Shown here: in pieces, positions 53,649-62,630 of the stretch
How the letters are laid out: every line of letters starts with the position of its first letter
Numbering within the stretch: the stretch's first letter is position 1
From: an uncultured Desulfosarcina sp.
Lineage (GTDB): Bacteria; Desulfobacterota; Desulfobacteria; Desulfobacterales; Desulfosarcinaceae
NCBI RefSeq assembly: GCF_963668215.1
Contig: NZ_OY764190.1
Coordinates: 1,860,001 to 1,924,000, forward strand
Direction of reading: 5' to 3'
Length of the DNA: 64,000 nt
Translations under genes and position numbers: made by a program
The notes under the pieces: model-generated
Database searches by the model: none
What the model was told of the DNA's origin: nothing
What the model saw: the letters and a program-made list of their open reading frames with translations, nothing else

Positions 53649-55217
53649 TTAAATCGTCTCTCCCACTTCCAACCCCAGCAACCCGCAGTGCAAAGCCTCC
53701 TGCAATTCGGCCTGGGCGACTGCCGGCCCCCATAACAGCGGCTGCATCCCGCGCCAGCGTTCGTTGAGAAAATCCTTGAGTTCGTCGATGCCCTCGCCGT
53801 CTTTCAGCATGCCCTGGTCGTACATGTGCGCAGCCATGCGCAGGCTGCAGAACGATCCCTGGCAGGGCCCTTTGCCGACCCGGCTGCGCTGTCCGATCTC
53901 ACGCAGGCCCGGCCGATGGCCGTTGTGGGTCAGGCTCGCGGCGATCTCGTTGAAGACGCTGGTGGAGACCATTTCGCACTCGCACAACAACAGGTCTCCG
54001 GGGTCGTTTTTCTTGAACCACAATTTTGGGGTCAACCCGGGTTCCGTATATTGGGCCTGGCTGGACGCCGGCAACGGGTCTATGGCGGTCCTGCAGGGCT
54101 CTGTGTTGCCCAACCGCCGGCAGACGAGGTCGGCCGTCTTCTCCGCCATGAGCCGGTAAGTGGTCAGCTTGCCCCCGGTAATGGTGATGAAATTGTCCAG
54201 ACCGTGGTTTTCATGATCCAGAAGTGAGAAGCCGCGGCTCACGGCCCGGTCGTCCGATCCGCTTCCCGACCGTACCAGAGGCCGAACGCCGGCATAGGCG
54301 CGGATATATCGCGTGGTGGCAAGCTGCGGCACCATGGCTTTGCCATCATCGATCATGGCATCGATTTCAGCCGTGGTGGGTCGGCAGTGATCCGGTGCAT
54401 CGATCCGTTTGGAGGTGGTTCCGAAAATAGAAACGGTCCCCGCCGGCACCAGGATGTCGGCATCCGCGGCCTTGCGCAGCCGGTTGATCACCCGCTGGCC
54501 GAGGCGGCCCTGGCTGATCACCAGGCTTCCCTGGGAATAAACCATGTCGATGGGGGCGCCGGCCATGGCCGCGACCTCGCCGGCCCAGGCCCCGGAAGCG
54601 TTGACGATCTGCTCGGCGTGAATCCGGACCTCCCTGCCGCTGTGAAAATCCCGTAACCGCACGGTTTCGATGCGCCCCTTCCGCTTGTCGAAACCCAACA
54701 CCTTGTGGTGCAGCAGCACTTCCGTTCCCAGCGATCGCGCCTGCGCCAGGTTGTCCAAAGACAGCATGAACGGATCGATGGTGGCGTCCTGCAAGGCGAA
54801 AACGGCAATGGCGTCCGGAGAAAGACAGGGCTCTATTTCCAGGGCGTCTTTGGGGTCGACGGCTTCGGCTTGGATGCCGCTTGCGGCACAGCGGTCGGCA
54901 AAATCGGCGATGTACGCTTCATCGTCTCCCGGCACGGCCACAAAAAACCCGCCGGTATCCTCCACGCATTGGGAAGCCAGGCGCTTGAGCAGGGCCCCTT
55001 CCTCGCAGCACTCCCGTGCGGAGTGTGGATCCGAGGCGATATACCGGGCGCCGCTGTGCAGCAACCCATGGTTGCCGCCCGATGCTCCGGCGTTGATGTC
55101 CTGCTTTTCGACCAGGATGCACGCAAGGCCCCGCAGGGCCAGATCTCTTGCCAGCCCCGTGCCTGTGGCGCCGCCGCCGACAATCAACACCTGGGTGGAA
55201 AGAACCGTTTCCTTCAT
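53649..55217 (-). CDS. glpA: Anaerobic glycerol-3-phosphate dehydrogenase subunit A
   Basis: A 522-residue flavoprotein. VGGGATGTGLARDLALRG binds FAD; SGGNHGLLHSGARYI and TITGGKLTTYR are typical of the GlpA/GlpD family; and a C-terminal BFD-type [2Fe-2S] domain has CECEMVS and GPCQGSFC. It oxidises glycerol 3-phosphate to dihydroxyacetone phosphate anaerobically. It is first in the glpABK unit and is preceded by a putative GlpR operator 53 bp upstream. Confidence 0.95.
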   Translation of the reverse strand: MKETVLSTQVLIVGGGATGTGLARDLALRGLACILVEKQDINAGASGGNHGLLHSGARYIASDPHSARECCEEGALLKRLASQCVEDTGGFFVAVPGDDEAYIADFADRCAASGIQAEAVDPKDALEIEPCLSPDAIAVFALQDATIDPFMLSLDNLAQARSLGTEVLLHHKVLGFDKRKGRIETVRLRDFHSGREVRIHAEQIVNASGAWAGEVAAMAGAPIDMVYSQGSLVISQGRLGQRVINRLRKAADADILVPAGTVSIFGTTSKRIDAPDHCRPTTAEIDAMIDDGKAMVPQLATTRYIRAYAGVRPLVRSGSGSDDRAVSRGFSLLDHENHGLDNFITITGGKLTTYRLMAEKTADLVCRRLGNTEPCRTAIDPLPASSQAQYTEPGLTPKLWFKKNDPGDLLLCECEMVSTSVFNEIAASLTHNGHRPGLREIGQRSRVGKGPCQGSFCSLRMAAHMYDQGMLKDGEGIDELKDFLNERWRGMQPLLWGPAVAQAELQEALHCGLLGLEVGETI

Positions 55218-55269
55218 TCGTCTGCCCTCGGGGAGGCCGGTTCAGGTCTCCGCAATGTCATCACCGCTA

Positions 55270-55285
55270 TTTTCACTTGAGAAAA
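55270..55285. promoter_or_regulatory. Putative GlpR operator 1 (glpA/glpR intergenic)
   Basis: TTTTCACTTGAGAAAA, a near-palindrome 53 bp before the glpA start. It differs by one base from the site at 56301-56316. The two sites lie in the two promoter regions of the glycerol genes. Confidence 0.75.
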
Positions 55286-55464
55286 AATTGGATGACTGGT
55301 ACACATATCGAAAAAATAATACTGATTTTTTGCTCCATATAGATAGAAAATACCACATCGGCCCTGTATTGTCACCTTTTTATTTTCGTTTTAAGCCAGT
55401 TTTACAGGGAGCTTTCTTTAACGAAAAAAGGGCCGCAGCAAATAAAAGGGGAGACCCCGCAACA

Positions 55465-56256
55465 ATGCCCTCAACGCCGAATCGCAACGGGAAAGCGGAA
55501 CCGGTTCGCAAGCGCCACGCAAGAATCCGCAAAATGGTCCAGGCACAGGGCTTCGTTACCATAGACGCCCTGGCCGGCGCATTTGCGGTGACCCCGCAGA
55601 CCATCCGCCGGGACATCAACACCCTCAGCGAAAAAGGCCTTTTGTGCCGCTATCACGGCGGCGCCGCGGTTCTCACATCGACGGAAAACGTGGCCTACAA
55701 CGAGCGGAAAGTGCTCTGCTTCAGGGAAAAGCAGAAAATTGCACAGCTGTTGGCCAACCACGTTCCGGACAACTCCTCCCTGTTCATCAATATCGGCACC
55801 ACCACCGAAGCCATCGCTCGCGCCCTGAGCAATCACAAGCGGCTGCGGGTAATCACCAACAACCTCAACGTGGCTTCGATTATGAGTGTAAACGAAAATT
55901 TCGAGGTCATCGTTGCCGGCGGCCTGGTCCGCCACCGGGACCAGGGCATCATTGGCGAGGCGACGATCGACTTCATCAACCAGTTCAAGGTGGATTACGG
56001 CATTATCGGCATCAGCGGCATCGACATCGACGGTACGCTGCTGGATTTCGACTACCGCGAGGTGCGGGCGGCCCGGGCCATCATGGACAATTCCCGGAGC
56101 GTTTTTCTGGCCGCCGATCATACCAAATTCGGCCGCAACGCCATGGTCCGACTGGGCAACGTCGCGGAAATCGACGGCCTGTTCACCGATCGGCAACCGC
56201 CCGCCGGGTTGTCGGAAATTATCGCCGCAGCCGAAGTGGCCCTGCATGTCGCCTGA
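55465..56256 (+). CDS. glpR: DeoR-family glycerol regulon repressor GlpR
   Basis: A 263-residue repressor, starting at the ATG with GGGGAG upstream; the open frame is much longer but the rest is antisense to glpA. HTH (about 15-65, with FVTIDALAGAFAVTPQTIRR and GLLCRYHGGA), then a DeoR sugar-phosphate sensor domain (INIGTTTEAIA, GGLVRHRDQGIIGEATIDFI, GISGIDIDGTLLDFDYRE). The ligand should be glycerol 3-phosphate. It stands between glpA and the glycerol ABC transporter and is divergent from glpA. Confidence 0.92.
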   Translation: MPSTPNRNGKAEPVRKRHARIRKMVQAQGFVTIDALAGAFAVTPQTIRRDINTLSEKGLLCRYHGGAAVLTSTENVAYNERKVLCFREKQKIAQLLANHVPDNSSLFINIGTTTEAIARALSNHKRLRVITNNLNVASIMSVNENFEVIVAGGLVRHRDQGIIGEATIDFINQFKVDYGIIGISGIDIDGTLLDFDYREVRAARAIMDNSRSVFLAADHTKFGRNAMVRLGNVAEIDGLFTDRQPPAGLSEIIAAAEVALHVA

Positions 56257-56300
56257 CGGATTTTTTGCCCCAAATCGAATAACAGGAAATACGAAATACA

Positions 56301-56316
56301 TTTTCACTTGCGAAAA
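56301..56316. promoter_or_regulatory. Putative GlpR operator 2 (upstream of the transporter)
   Basis: TTTTCACTTGCGAAAA, with flanking A and T giving the palindrome ATTTTC-6-GAAAAT. It lies 93 bp before glpS; a possible -35 box TTGCGA overlaps it and a TAACAA box follows after 16 bp. Confidence 0.75.
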
Positions 56317-56409
56317 TATGAACCCAATGATAACAATATTGTAGATTGAATCAGTGAGAATTCCGAACACAATCTTTTCGTTTTTTCATACCGATCCGGA
56401 GTCAACGCC

Positions 56410-57489
56410 ATGGGTTTGATTCTCCAGGAAATCACCAAGATCGTCGGGCGGGAGACATACCTGTCTGAAATCAATCTGGAGTTCGCCCCCGGATCGCTGA
56501 ATGTCCTCCTGGGCCGGACTCTGGCGGGAAAGACCTCACTTTTGCGCATCATGGCCGGGTTGGACCGGCCCACAAAAGGGAAGCTCCTGATCGACGGGCA
56601 GGACATGACCGGCGTTTCCGTTCGAAAAAGAAGCGTCGCCATGGTTTACCAGCAGTTCATCAATTATCCTTCCCTGACCGTCTACGACAATATCGCCTCC
56701 CCTTTGAAAATCAGCGGCGTGGGAAAAAAAGAGATCGATCGGCGGGTTCGCGAAACCGCCGCCATGCTCCACCTGGAAGAGATGCTGGACCGGGCACCGG
56801 CAGAATTGTCCGGCGGCCAGCAGCAGCGCACCGCCATCGCCCGTGCGCTGGTGAAAGAAGCCCAGCTTCTGCTGCTGGATGAACCGCTGGTCAATCTGGA
56901 CTACAAACTGCGCGAAGAACTGCGCGTGGAGCTTCAGGAAATTTTCCGGAAACGGTCGGCGATCGTGGTCTATACCACCACCGAGCCTTCCGAGGCCCTG
57001 ATGCTGGGCGGCCACAGTGTCGTCCTCGACGAAGGGCGCGTATTGCAGACCGGCCCCACCGCCCGGGTGTATCAGCGCCCTGAAACCCTGCGGGCCGCGG
57101 AGGTATTCAGCGACCCGCCCATCAACGCCCTGGATGCGGACATCTCCGCCGGGAAAGCCGTCATGGGTGACGGGATTCCGATTCCCTTGACCGGTCACCT
57201 GGCCAGGCTTGCCGAGGGGCAGTATCGGTTTGCCTTTCGGTCCAACCATCTGTGGCTCTCCCGAAGGCAGGAAGCAGACATTGCCATCACCGGAAAAGTG
57301 GAACTGTCCGAAATCAACGGATCGGAAACCTTTATCTACGTCCATCACGGCAAGCAGGCTTTCGTTGTGCAGCAAAACGGCGTGAATACCTATTCCATAG
57401 GAAGCGAGATCACCGTTTTCATCAACCCCGGGCACCTTTTCGTATACGACACCGCCGGTCGGCTGATGGCTGCCCCACCGGCTGTTTAG
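56410..57489 (+). CDS. glpS: Glycerol ABC transporter ATP-binding protein GlpS
   Basis: A 359-residue ABC ATPase with a C-terminal TOBE-like domain (about 240-355). The P-loop is unusual, GRTLAGKT (35-42), where the third position is Leu instead of Gly. Signature LSGGQ (133-137) and Walker B LLLLDEP (D157, E158) are canonical. The switch His is replaced: the region reads VVYTTTEPSEAL (Thr instead of His). It is the first of six genes glpS-T-P-Q-U-V for glycerol import, and pairs with GlpT. Confidence 0.9.
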   Translation: MGLILQEITKIVGRETYLSEINLEFAPGSLNVLLGRTLAGKTSLLRIMAGLDRPTKGKLLIDGQDMTGVSVRKRSVAMVYQQFINYPSLTVYDNIASPLKISGVGKKEIDRRVRETAAMLHLEEMLDRAPAELSGGQQQRTAIARALVKEAQLLLLDEPLVNLDYKLREELRVELQEIFRKRSAIVVYTTTEPSEALMLGGHSVVLDEGRVLQTGPTARVYQRPETLRAAEVFSDPPINALDADISAGKAVMGDGIPIPLTGHLARLAEGQYRFAFRSNHLWLSRRQEADIAITGKVELSEINGSETFIYVHHGKQAFVVQQNGVNTYSIGSEITVFINPGHLFVYDTAGRLMAAPPAV

Positions 57490-57509
57490 CCGTTTTCCAG
57501 GAGGCCGTT

Positions 57510-58595
57510 ATGGCGCGCATAGAATTCGATCACATCGCCCACTCCTATTATCCCAATCCGCGGCAACCATCGGACTACGCCCTCAAGGAGATCGATACCA
57601 TCTGGGAGGACGGCGGGGCCTATGCCCTTTTAGGACCCTCCGGCTGCGGCAAAACCACCCTGCTCAACGTGATCTCCGGATTGCTCAAGCCCAGCAAGGG
57701 ACGCGTGCTTTACGACGGCGCGGACGTCACCGCCCTGCCTCCGGAAAAACGCAATATCGCCCAGGTGTTTCAATTTCCGGTGCTTTACGACACCATGACC
57801 GTATTCGAAAATCTGGCCTTTCCCTTGAAAAACCGGGGCTTCAACAAAACCGATACCGACTTGCGGGTGCGGGAAGTGGCCGAGATGCTCGACCTGACCG
57901 ACGTCTTAAATAAAAAAGCGGCCGGCCTTTCCGCCGATGCCAAACAAAAAATTTCGCTGGGCCGCGGCCTGGTGCGCAGCGACGTGGCGGCCGTGCTCTT
58001 CGACGAACCGCTTACCGTCATCGACCCCCATCTGAAATGGCACTTGCGCCGCAAGCTCAAAGAGATTCACGAACAGCTGAAACTGACCCTGATTTACGTC
58101 ACCCATGATCAGGTGGAGGCCCTGACGTTTGCCGATCAGGTCATTCTGATGAACAACGGCGAAATCTACCAGATCGGGACCCCGCAGGAGTTGTTCGAAA
58201 ACCCCAAACACAAGTTCGTAGGGTATTTTATCGGAAGCCCGGGAATGAATTTTTTGCCCTGCACCATCGAGGGACAAAACGCCCGGTTCGATGGCGCAAC
58301 CATTGCCCTGGATCCGGCCACGGCGGCCCGCGGAGCCGAGGCCGGCGGCGAACTTGAAATCGGTATTCGCCCCATGCACCTGGAGGTGCATGGCGAGGCC
58401 GTCGACGGCGGGATCCCGGTCGCCTTGAAATCCGTGGACGATCAGGGCGCTTTTAAAATTCTCACGGTTGCCCTCAACGGCTACGCCCTGCACGCCAGGG
58501 TCCCCGAAGGGCACCCGATTCCGGAAAACAAGGCCTGGTTGAGGTTTCCGCCGGAGTACACCAAGCTGTTTGCTGACGAACGACTGGTTCGATAG
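57510..58595 (+). CDS. glpT: Glycerol ABC transporter ATP-binding protein GlpT
   Basis: A 361-residue ABC ATPase, starting at the ATG that follows AGGAGG. P-loop GPSGCGKTT (42-50), Walker B AVLFDEP (D165, E166) and the switch H199 in YVTHDQVEAL are canonical. The signature, however, reads LSADAKQKISLGRG instead of LSGGQ. The C-terminal TOBE-like domain includes GIRPMHLEV. Its P-loop would meet the good signature of GlpS. It lies 20 bp after glpS. It is not the unrelated glycerol-3-phosphate antiporter also called GlpT. Confidence 0.9.
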   Translation: MARIEFDHIAHSYYPNPRQPSDYALKEIDTIWEDGGAYALLGPSGCGKTTLLNVISGLLKPSKGRVLYDGADVTALPPEKRNIAQVFQFPVLYDTMTVFENLAFPLKNRGFNKTDTDLRVREVAEMLDLTDVLNKKAAGLSADAKQKISLGRGLVRSDVAAVLFDEPLTVIDPHLKWHLRRKLKEIHEQLKLTLIYVTHDQVEALTFADQVILMNNGEIYQIGTPQELFENPKHKFVGYFIGSPGMNFLPCTIEGQNARFDGATIALDPATAARGAEAGGELEIGIRPMHLEVHGEAVDGGIPVALKSVDDQGAFKILTVALNGYALHARVPEGHPIPENKAWLRFPPEYTKLFADERLVR

Positions 58596-58623
58596 TCGAT
58601 TCGATAGAGAGAGGATCCCATCC

Positions 58624-59508
58624 ATGGATAAATGGGAAGACAATCGCGCCTGGTACCTGGTACTGCCGGTTTTTATCGTCGTCGCCTTCAGTGCCATCAT
58701 CCCCCTGATGACGGTCGTCAATTACTCTATTCAGGATATCTTCGGTCCGGGCAACGCCGTTTTCGTGGGCACCGAATGGTTTAAGGAGATGTTGACCGAC
58801 CATCGTCTGCACGATGCCCTCGGGCGCCAGTTTGTCTTCTCCGGTCTGGTCCTGCTGATCGAAATTCCTCTGGGCATCCTGATTGCCCTGGCTATGCCCA
58901 AAAAAGGATGGGGAGTCTCCGCCAGCCTGGTCACCCTGGCCATCCCCTTGCTGATTCCCTGGAACGTAATCGGCACCATCTGGATCATCTTCACCCGGCC
59001 GGACATCGGCCTGTTCGGCGTCGGCATCAACAGCCTGGATCTTCTCAAGGTGCCCTTCGACCATACCGCCCGGCCCTCCTATGCCTGGATCACCCTGATG
59101 CTCATGGAGGTCTGGCACTGGACCCCGCTGGTGGCGCTGCTCTGCTACGCCGGACTGCGCGCCATCCCTGAAGCCTACTATCAGGCCGCCAAAATTGACG
59201 GGGCCTCGCCTTGGGCAGTTTTTCTCTATATTCAACTGCCCAAAATGCGGGGCGTTCTCACCATCGCCGTTCTGCTGCGGTGGATGGACAGCTTTCTCAT
59301 CTACGCCGAGCCTTATGCCCTGACCGGCGGCGGGCCGGGCAACTCGACCACCTTTCTTTCCATCTACCTGGTCAAACTGGCCACCGGCCAATTCGACCTC
59401 GGACCGGCGGCGGCCTTCTCCCTGATTTATTTTCTCATCGTACTGCTGTTCAGTTTCATTTTCTACCAGGCTCTCCTGAACGTCGGGAAAGGAGAAAAAG
59501 CATCATGA
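58624..59508 (+). CDS. glpP: Glycerol ABC transporter permease GlpP
   Basis: A 294-residue permease starting MDKWEDNRAWYLVLPVFIV, with six hydrophobic segments. The coupling loop reads YYQAAKIDGASPWAVFLYIQLPKMRG, here seen as AAKIDGASPWAVFLYIQLP, the sugar-type EAA motif. It pairs with GlpQ and is overlapped by it for 4 bp (ATGA). The start was chosen because AGAGAGGATCC precedes it. It is part of the same transcript as glpS and glpT. Confidence 0.92.
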   Translation: MDKWEDNRAWYLVLPVFIVVAFSAIIPLMTVVNYSIQDIFGPGNAVFVGTEWFKEMLTDHRLHDALGRQFVFSGLVLLIEIPLGILIALAMPKKGWGVSASLVTLAIPLLIPWNVIGTIWIIFTRPDIGLFGVGINSLDLLKVPFDHTARPSYAWITLMLMEVWHWTPLVALLCYAGLRAIPEAYYQAAKIDGASPWAVFLYIQLPKMRGVLTIAVLLRWMDSFLIYAEPYALTGGGPGNSTTFLSIYLVKLATGQFDLGPAAAFSLIYFLIVLLFSFIFYQALLNVGKGEKAS

Positions 59509-60308
59509 AAATTCGAAAACGATCCTGGGCACTGATCTTCTATTTTGTGCTGCTGGTGGTTCCCATTTACTGGATGCTCAACATGTCGCTGCGCAGCAAT
59601 GCCGATATTTTAAGCAATTTTTCCCTTTACCCGGCCAACCTGACCTTCAAAAACTATATTAAAATCTTCACCGATCCAACCTGGTATTCGGGCTATATCA
59701 ATGCCATGATCTATGTCAGCCTGAATACGATCATGTCCCTGGCTTTTGCCCTACCGGCTGCCTATGCCTTTTCACGCTTCAAATTCCTCGGCGACGGGCA
59801 GATGTTTTTCTGGCTGCTGACCAACCGCATGGCCCCGCCAGCGGTATTTCTGCTGCCCTATTTTCAGCTCTACTCCACGTTCAATCTGATCGACACCCAT
59901 ATTGCCGTTGCTCTGGCCCACTGCCTGTTCAACGTGCCGCTGGCCGTATGGATCCTGGAAGGCTTCATGTCCGGCATCCCCAAGGAACTCGACGAGACGG
60001 CCTTTATCGACGGCTACTCCTTCCCCCGGTTCTTTTTCGTCCTGTTTCTGCCGCTGATCCGAGCCGGCGTCGGGGTAACGGCGTTTTTCTGCTTCATGTT
60101 CAGTTGGGTCGAACTTCTCTTCGCCCGGACCCTGACGGTCACCGAAGCCAAGCCGATCGTTGCCACCATGACCCGCACCATCAGCGCCACCGGTCTGGAC
60201 TGGGGTCTTCTGGCCGCCAATGGCATCCTCACCATCGTGCCGGGCGCACTGGTCATCTGGTTCGTACGCAACCACCTGGCCAAAGGCTTTGCCCTGGGTC
60301 GCGTGTAA
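59505..60308 (+). CDS. glpQ: Glycerol ABC transporter permease GlpQ
   Basis: A 267-residue permease with six membrane segments, typical of the MalG-type second permease. The coupling loop reads DETAFIDGYSFPRFFFVLFLP. The start ATG overlaps the glpP stop codon, with AAAGGAG upstream. It forms the inner-membrane channel with GlpP. It is not the periplasmic phosphodiesterase that carries the same gene name in E. coli. Confidence 0.92.
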   Translation: MKIRKRSWALIFYFVLLVVPIYWMLNMSLRSNADILSNFSLYPANLTFKNYIKIFTDPTWYSGYINAMIYVSLNTIMSLAFALPAAYAFSRFKFLGDGQMFFWLLTNRMAPPAVFLLPYFQLYSTFNLIDTHIAVALAHCLFNVPLAVWILEGFMSGIPKELDETAFIDGYSFPRFFFVLFLPLIRAGVGVTAFFCFMFSWVELLFARTLTVTEAKPIVATMTRTISATGLDWGLLAANGILTIVPGALVIWFVRNHLAKGFALGRV

Positions 60309-60320
60309 GGAGACGTCGCT

Positions 60321-60599
60321 ATGAATTTCGAATGGATGTACTGGACGGTACCCACGGCGATTTTTTTCAGCACGATTTTTTTGATGATTCTCGGCATGTT
60401 CGTTTGGGAGCTGGCCTCGCCGACCATCGAACGCAGCGGATTTCTCAAAATCCCGACCACCCGGGGCACGCGGTTTTTTGTCGGCCTGCTGGGCACCGCC
60501 TACATTCACCTGGCCTGGCTGGGCTTAACCGACCTGAATCTGTGGCTGGCGATGCCGATTGCGATTGTCTGGATGTTTGTGGTCATGCGCTGGGGATAG
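60321..60599 (+). CDS. glpU: Small membrane protein of the glycerol transporter (GlpU, DUF2160)
   Basis: A 92-residue protein with two or three hydrophobic segments (MYWTVPTAIFFSTIFLMILG, and HLAWLGLTDLN with LAMPIAIVWMFVVMRWG). The middle TRGTRFFVGLLG is typical of DUF2160, which is always linked to the glycerol ABC transporter. Its exact role is not established. It lies 12 bp after glpQ. Confidence 0.88.
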   Translation: MNFEWMYWTVPTAIFFSTIFLMILGMFVWELASPTIERSGFLKIPTTRGTRFFVGLLGTAYIHLAWLGLTDLNLWLAMPIAIVWMFVVMRWG

Positions 60600-60660
60600 C
60601 GCAGCATAGAAACATTATCTTAAACACGATAAGGACGTTTGCCTCTCGCGGGCCGGTTAC

Positions 60661-60715
60661 AGCCTTCACGACCGCGATGGCGTCCGATAGCCCCACCCCC
60701 ACCCCCCTGAAGGCT
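60661..60715 (+). promoter_or_regulatory. Hairpin just upstream of the glpV ribosome binding site
   Basis: AGCCTTCA at 60661-60668 pairs with TGAAGGCT at 60708-60715, ending 3 bp before the AAGGAGGAG ribosome binding site of glpV. Such hairpins often protect the binding-protein message; the function here is inferred. Confidence 0.4.
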
Positions 60716-60731
60716 AAAAGGAGGAGTCCTA

Positions 60732-62465
60732 ATGAAAGGAATTTTGCGCAAAACGGGTTTTATAGGTATGGCTTTGGCGCTGATGTTCGTCATGGCGGCC
60801 GGTCCGGCCATGGCGGATATGAACGCGGCCAAGAAATGGGTCGATGAAGAGTTCCAGCCCTCGACCCTCACTAAAAAACAGCAGCTCAAAGAAATGCAGT
60901 GGTTCATGGACGCGGCCAAGCCTTTTAAAGGCATGAACATCAAGGTAGTGTCCGAAACCATCCCCACCCACGAATATGAGGCCAAGACACTGGCCAAGGC
61001 CTTCGAAGAGATCACCGGCATCCAGGTCTCTTTCGACCTGATCCAGGAAGGCGACGTTATCGAAAAACTACAAACCCAGTGGGCTTCAGGCGAAAACATT
61101 TACGACGCCTGGATCAACGACTCCGATCTGATCGGCACGCACGCCCGCTACGGATACGTGGTTCCCCTTTCCGACTTCATGAAGGGCGAAGGCAAGGATG
61201 TCACCCTGCCGACCCTGGATGTGGACGACTTCATGGGCAAATCCTTTACCACCGGCCCGGACGGAAAACTCTATCAGCTGCCCGACCAGCAGTTTGCCAA
61301 CCTTTACTGGTTCCGCTACGACTGGTTCAAGCGTGAGGATTTCCGGAAACAGTTCAAGGAACTCTATGGCTATGAGTTGGGCGTGCCGGTCAACTGGTCG
61401 GCCTACGAGGACATTGCCGAGTTCTTCACCGAACATGTCCGTGAAATCGACGGCAAGGCCGTTTTCGGCCACAACGACTACGGCAAGAAAGCGCCGGACC
61501 TGGGCTGGCGTTTCACCGATGCCTGGCTCTCCATGGCCGGTGCCGGCGACAAGGGCATTCCCAACGGCAAGCCCGTAGACGAATGGGGCATCCGCATGGA
61601 AGGCTGCCAGCCGGTGGGCGCCACCGTGGCCCGCGGCGGAGCCGCCAATGGGCCAGCGGCCAAATACTCTCTGCGCAAATACATGGAATGGCTGAGAAAA
61701 TATGCCCCTCCGGGCAGCCTGGGCATGGATTTCTATACCTACCTGCCCTTTCTGGCCAACGGCAGCGTGGCCCAGCAGATTTTCTGGTACACGGCCTTTC
61801 TGCCCAGCATGGTCGAACCCGGCCCCACGGTCAACGAAGACGGCACCCCCAAATGGCGCATGGCTCCCTCGCCCCACGGCCCCTACTGGGAAGAAGGCAT
61901 GAAACTGGGCTACCAGGACTGCGGTTCCTGGACCTTCATGAAGAGCACCCCGCTGGATCGGCGCAAAGCCGCCTGGCTCTTCGCCCAGTTCTGCGTGTGC
62001 AAAACCACCTCCCTGAAAAAAGCCCATGTCGGCCTGACCCCCATCCGGGACAGCGACATCCGGCATGAGTCCTTCACCGAGCGCGCCCCCAAATTGGGCG
62101 GCCTGGTGGAATTCTACCGCAGCCCGGCACGCGTGGCCTGGACCCCCACCGGCGTCAATGTGCCCGACTATCCCAAACTGGCCCAGCTCTGGTGGCAGAA
62201 TATCGGTGAGGCCGTTTCCGGTGAAGTTACCGTGGATACCGCCATGGACAACCTGGCCAAGGAGATGGACCGGGTGCTGGAACGTATCGCACGCTCCAAA
62301 ACTCAGGGTGAATGCGGTCCGAAACTGAATCCGGAAAAAGATGAATCCTATTGGCTGAACCAGCCGGGCTCTCCCAAGGCCAAGCTGGCCAACGAAAAGC
62401 CCAAAGGAGAAACCGTCGACTACGACAAGCTGATCGAAGCCTGGCGTGCGGGCAAGGTAAAATAG
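60732..62465 (+). CDS. glpV: Glycerol-binding protein of the ABC transporter GlpV
   Basis: A 577-residue exported binding protein, larger than usual, as known for this transporter. Signal peptide to about residue 28 (GPAMA). Motifs: VVSETIPTHEYEAKTLAKAF, EEITGIQVSFDLIQEGDV, KLYQLPDQQFANLYWFRYDWF (shown in parts) and GMDFYTYLPFLANGS. It captures glycerol in the periplasm for GlpPQ. A strong ribosome binding site, AAGGAGGAG, stands 7 bp before the ATG. A terminator follows. Confidence 0.9.
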   Translation: MKGILRKTGFIGMALALMFVMAAGPAMADMNAAKKWVDEEFQPSTLTKKQQLKEMQWFMDAAKPFKGMNIKVVSETIPTHEYEAKTLAKAFEEITGIQVSFDLIQEGDVIEKLQTQWASGENIYDAWINDSDLIGTHARYGYVVPLSDFMKGEGKDVTLPTLDVDDFMGKSFTTGPDGKLYQLPDQQFANLYWFRYDWFKREDFRKQFKELYGYELGVPVNWSAYEDIAEFFTEHVREIDGKAVFGHNDYGKKAPDLGWRFTDAWLSMAGAGDKGIPNGKPVDEWGIRMEGCQPVGATVARGGAANGPAAKYSLRKYMEWLRKYAPPGSLGMDFYTYLPFLANGSVAQQIFWYTAFLPSMVEPGPTVNEDGTPKWRMAPSPHGPYWEEGMKLGYQDCGSWTFMKSTPLDRRKAAWLFAQFCVCKTTSLKKAHVGLTPIRDSDIRHESFTERAPKLGGLVEFYRSPARVAWTPTGVNVPDYPKLAQLWWQNIGEAVSGEVTVDTAMDNLAKEMDRVLERIARSKTQGECGPKLNPEKDESYWLNQPGSPKAKLANEKPKGETVDYDKLIEAWRAGKVK

Positions 62466-62491
62466 CCTGACAAACAGCCGCAGAAGCAATC

Positions 62492-62525
62492 AACGGGGCC
62501 GGTGTGTTTTTCCGCCGGTCCCGTT
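62492..62525 (+). terminator. Rho-independent terminator after the glycerol transporter
   Basis: AACGGGGCCGG pairs with CCGGTCCCGTT (one wobble pair), 12-nt loop, followed by TTGCTTTT. It lies 26 bp after the glpV stop. Confidence 0.75.
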
Positions 62526-62630
62526 TGCTTTTCCGCAGCACCTGCACATGGGATTTGCGTTTGACTTTGGTTGCGGCCTTGGGTAGGGTCCGCCCAATAT
62601 TCCAACAGAGAGAAAAAGGACACAATAAAA

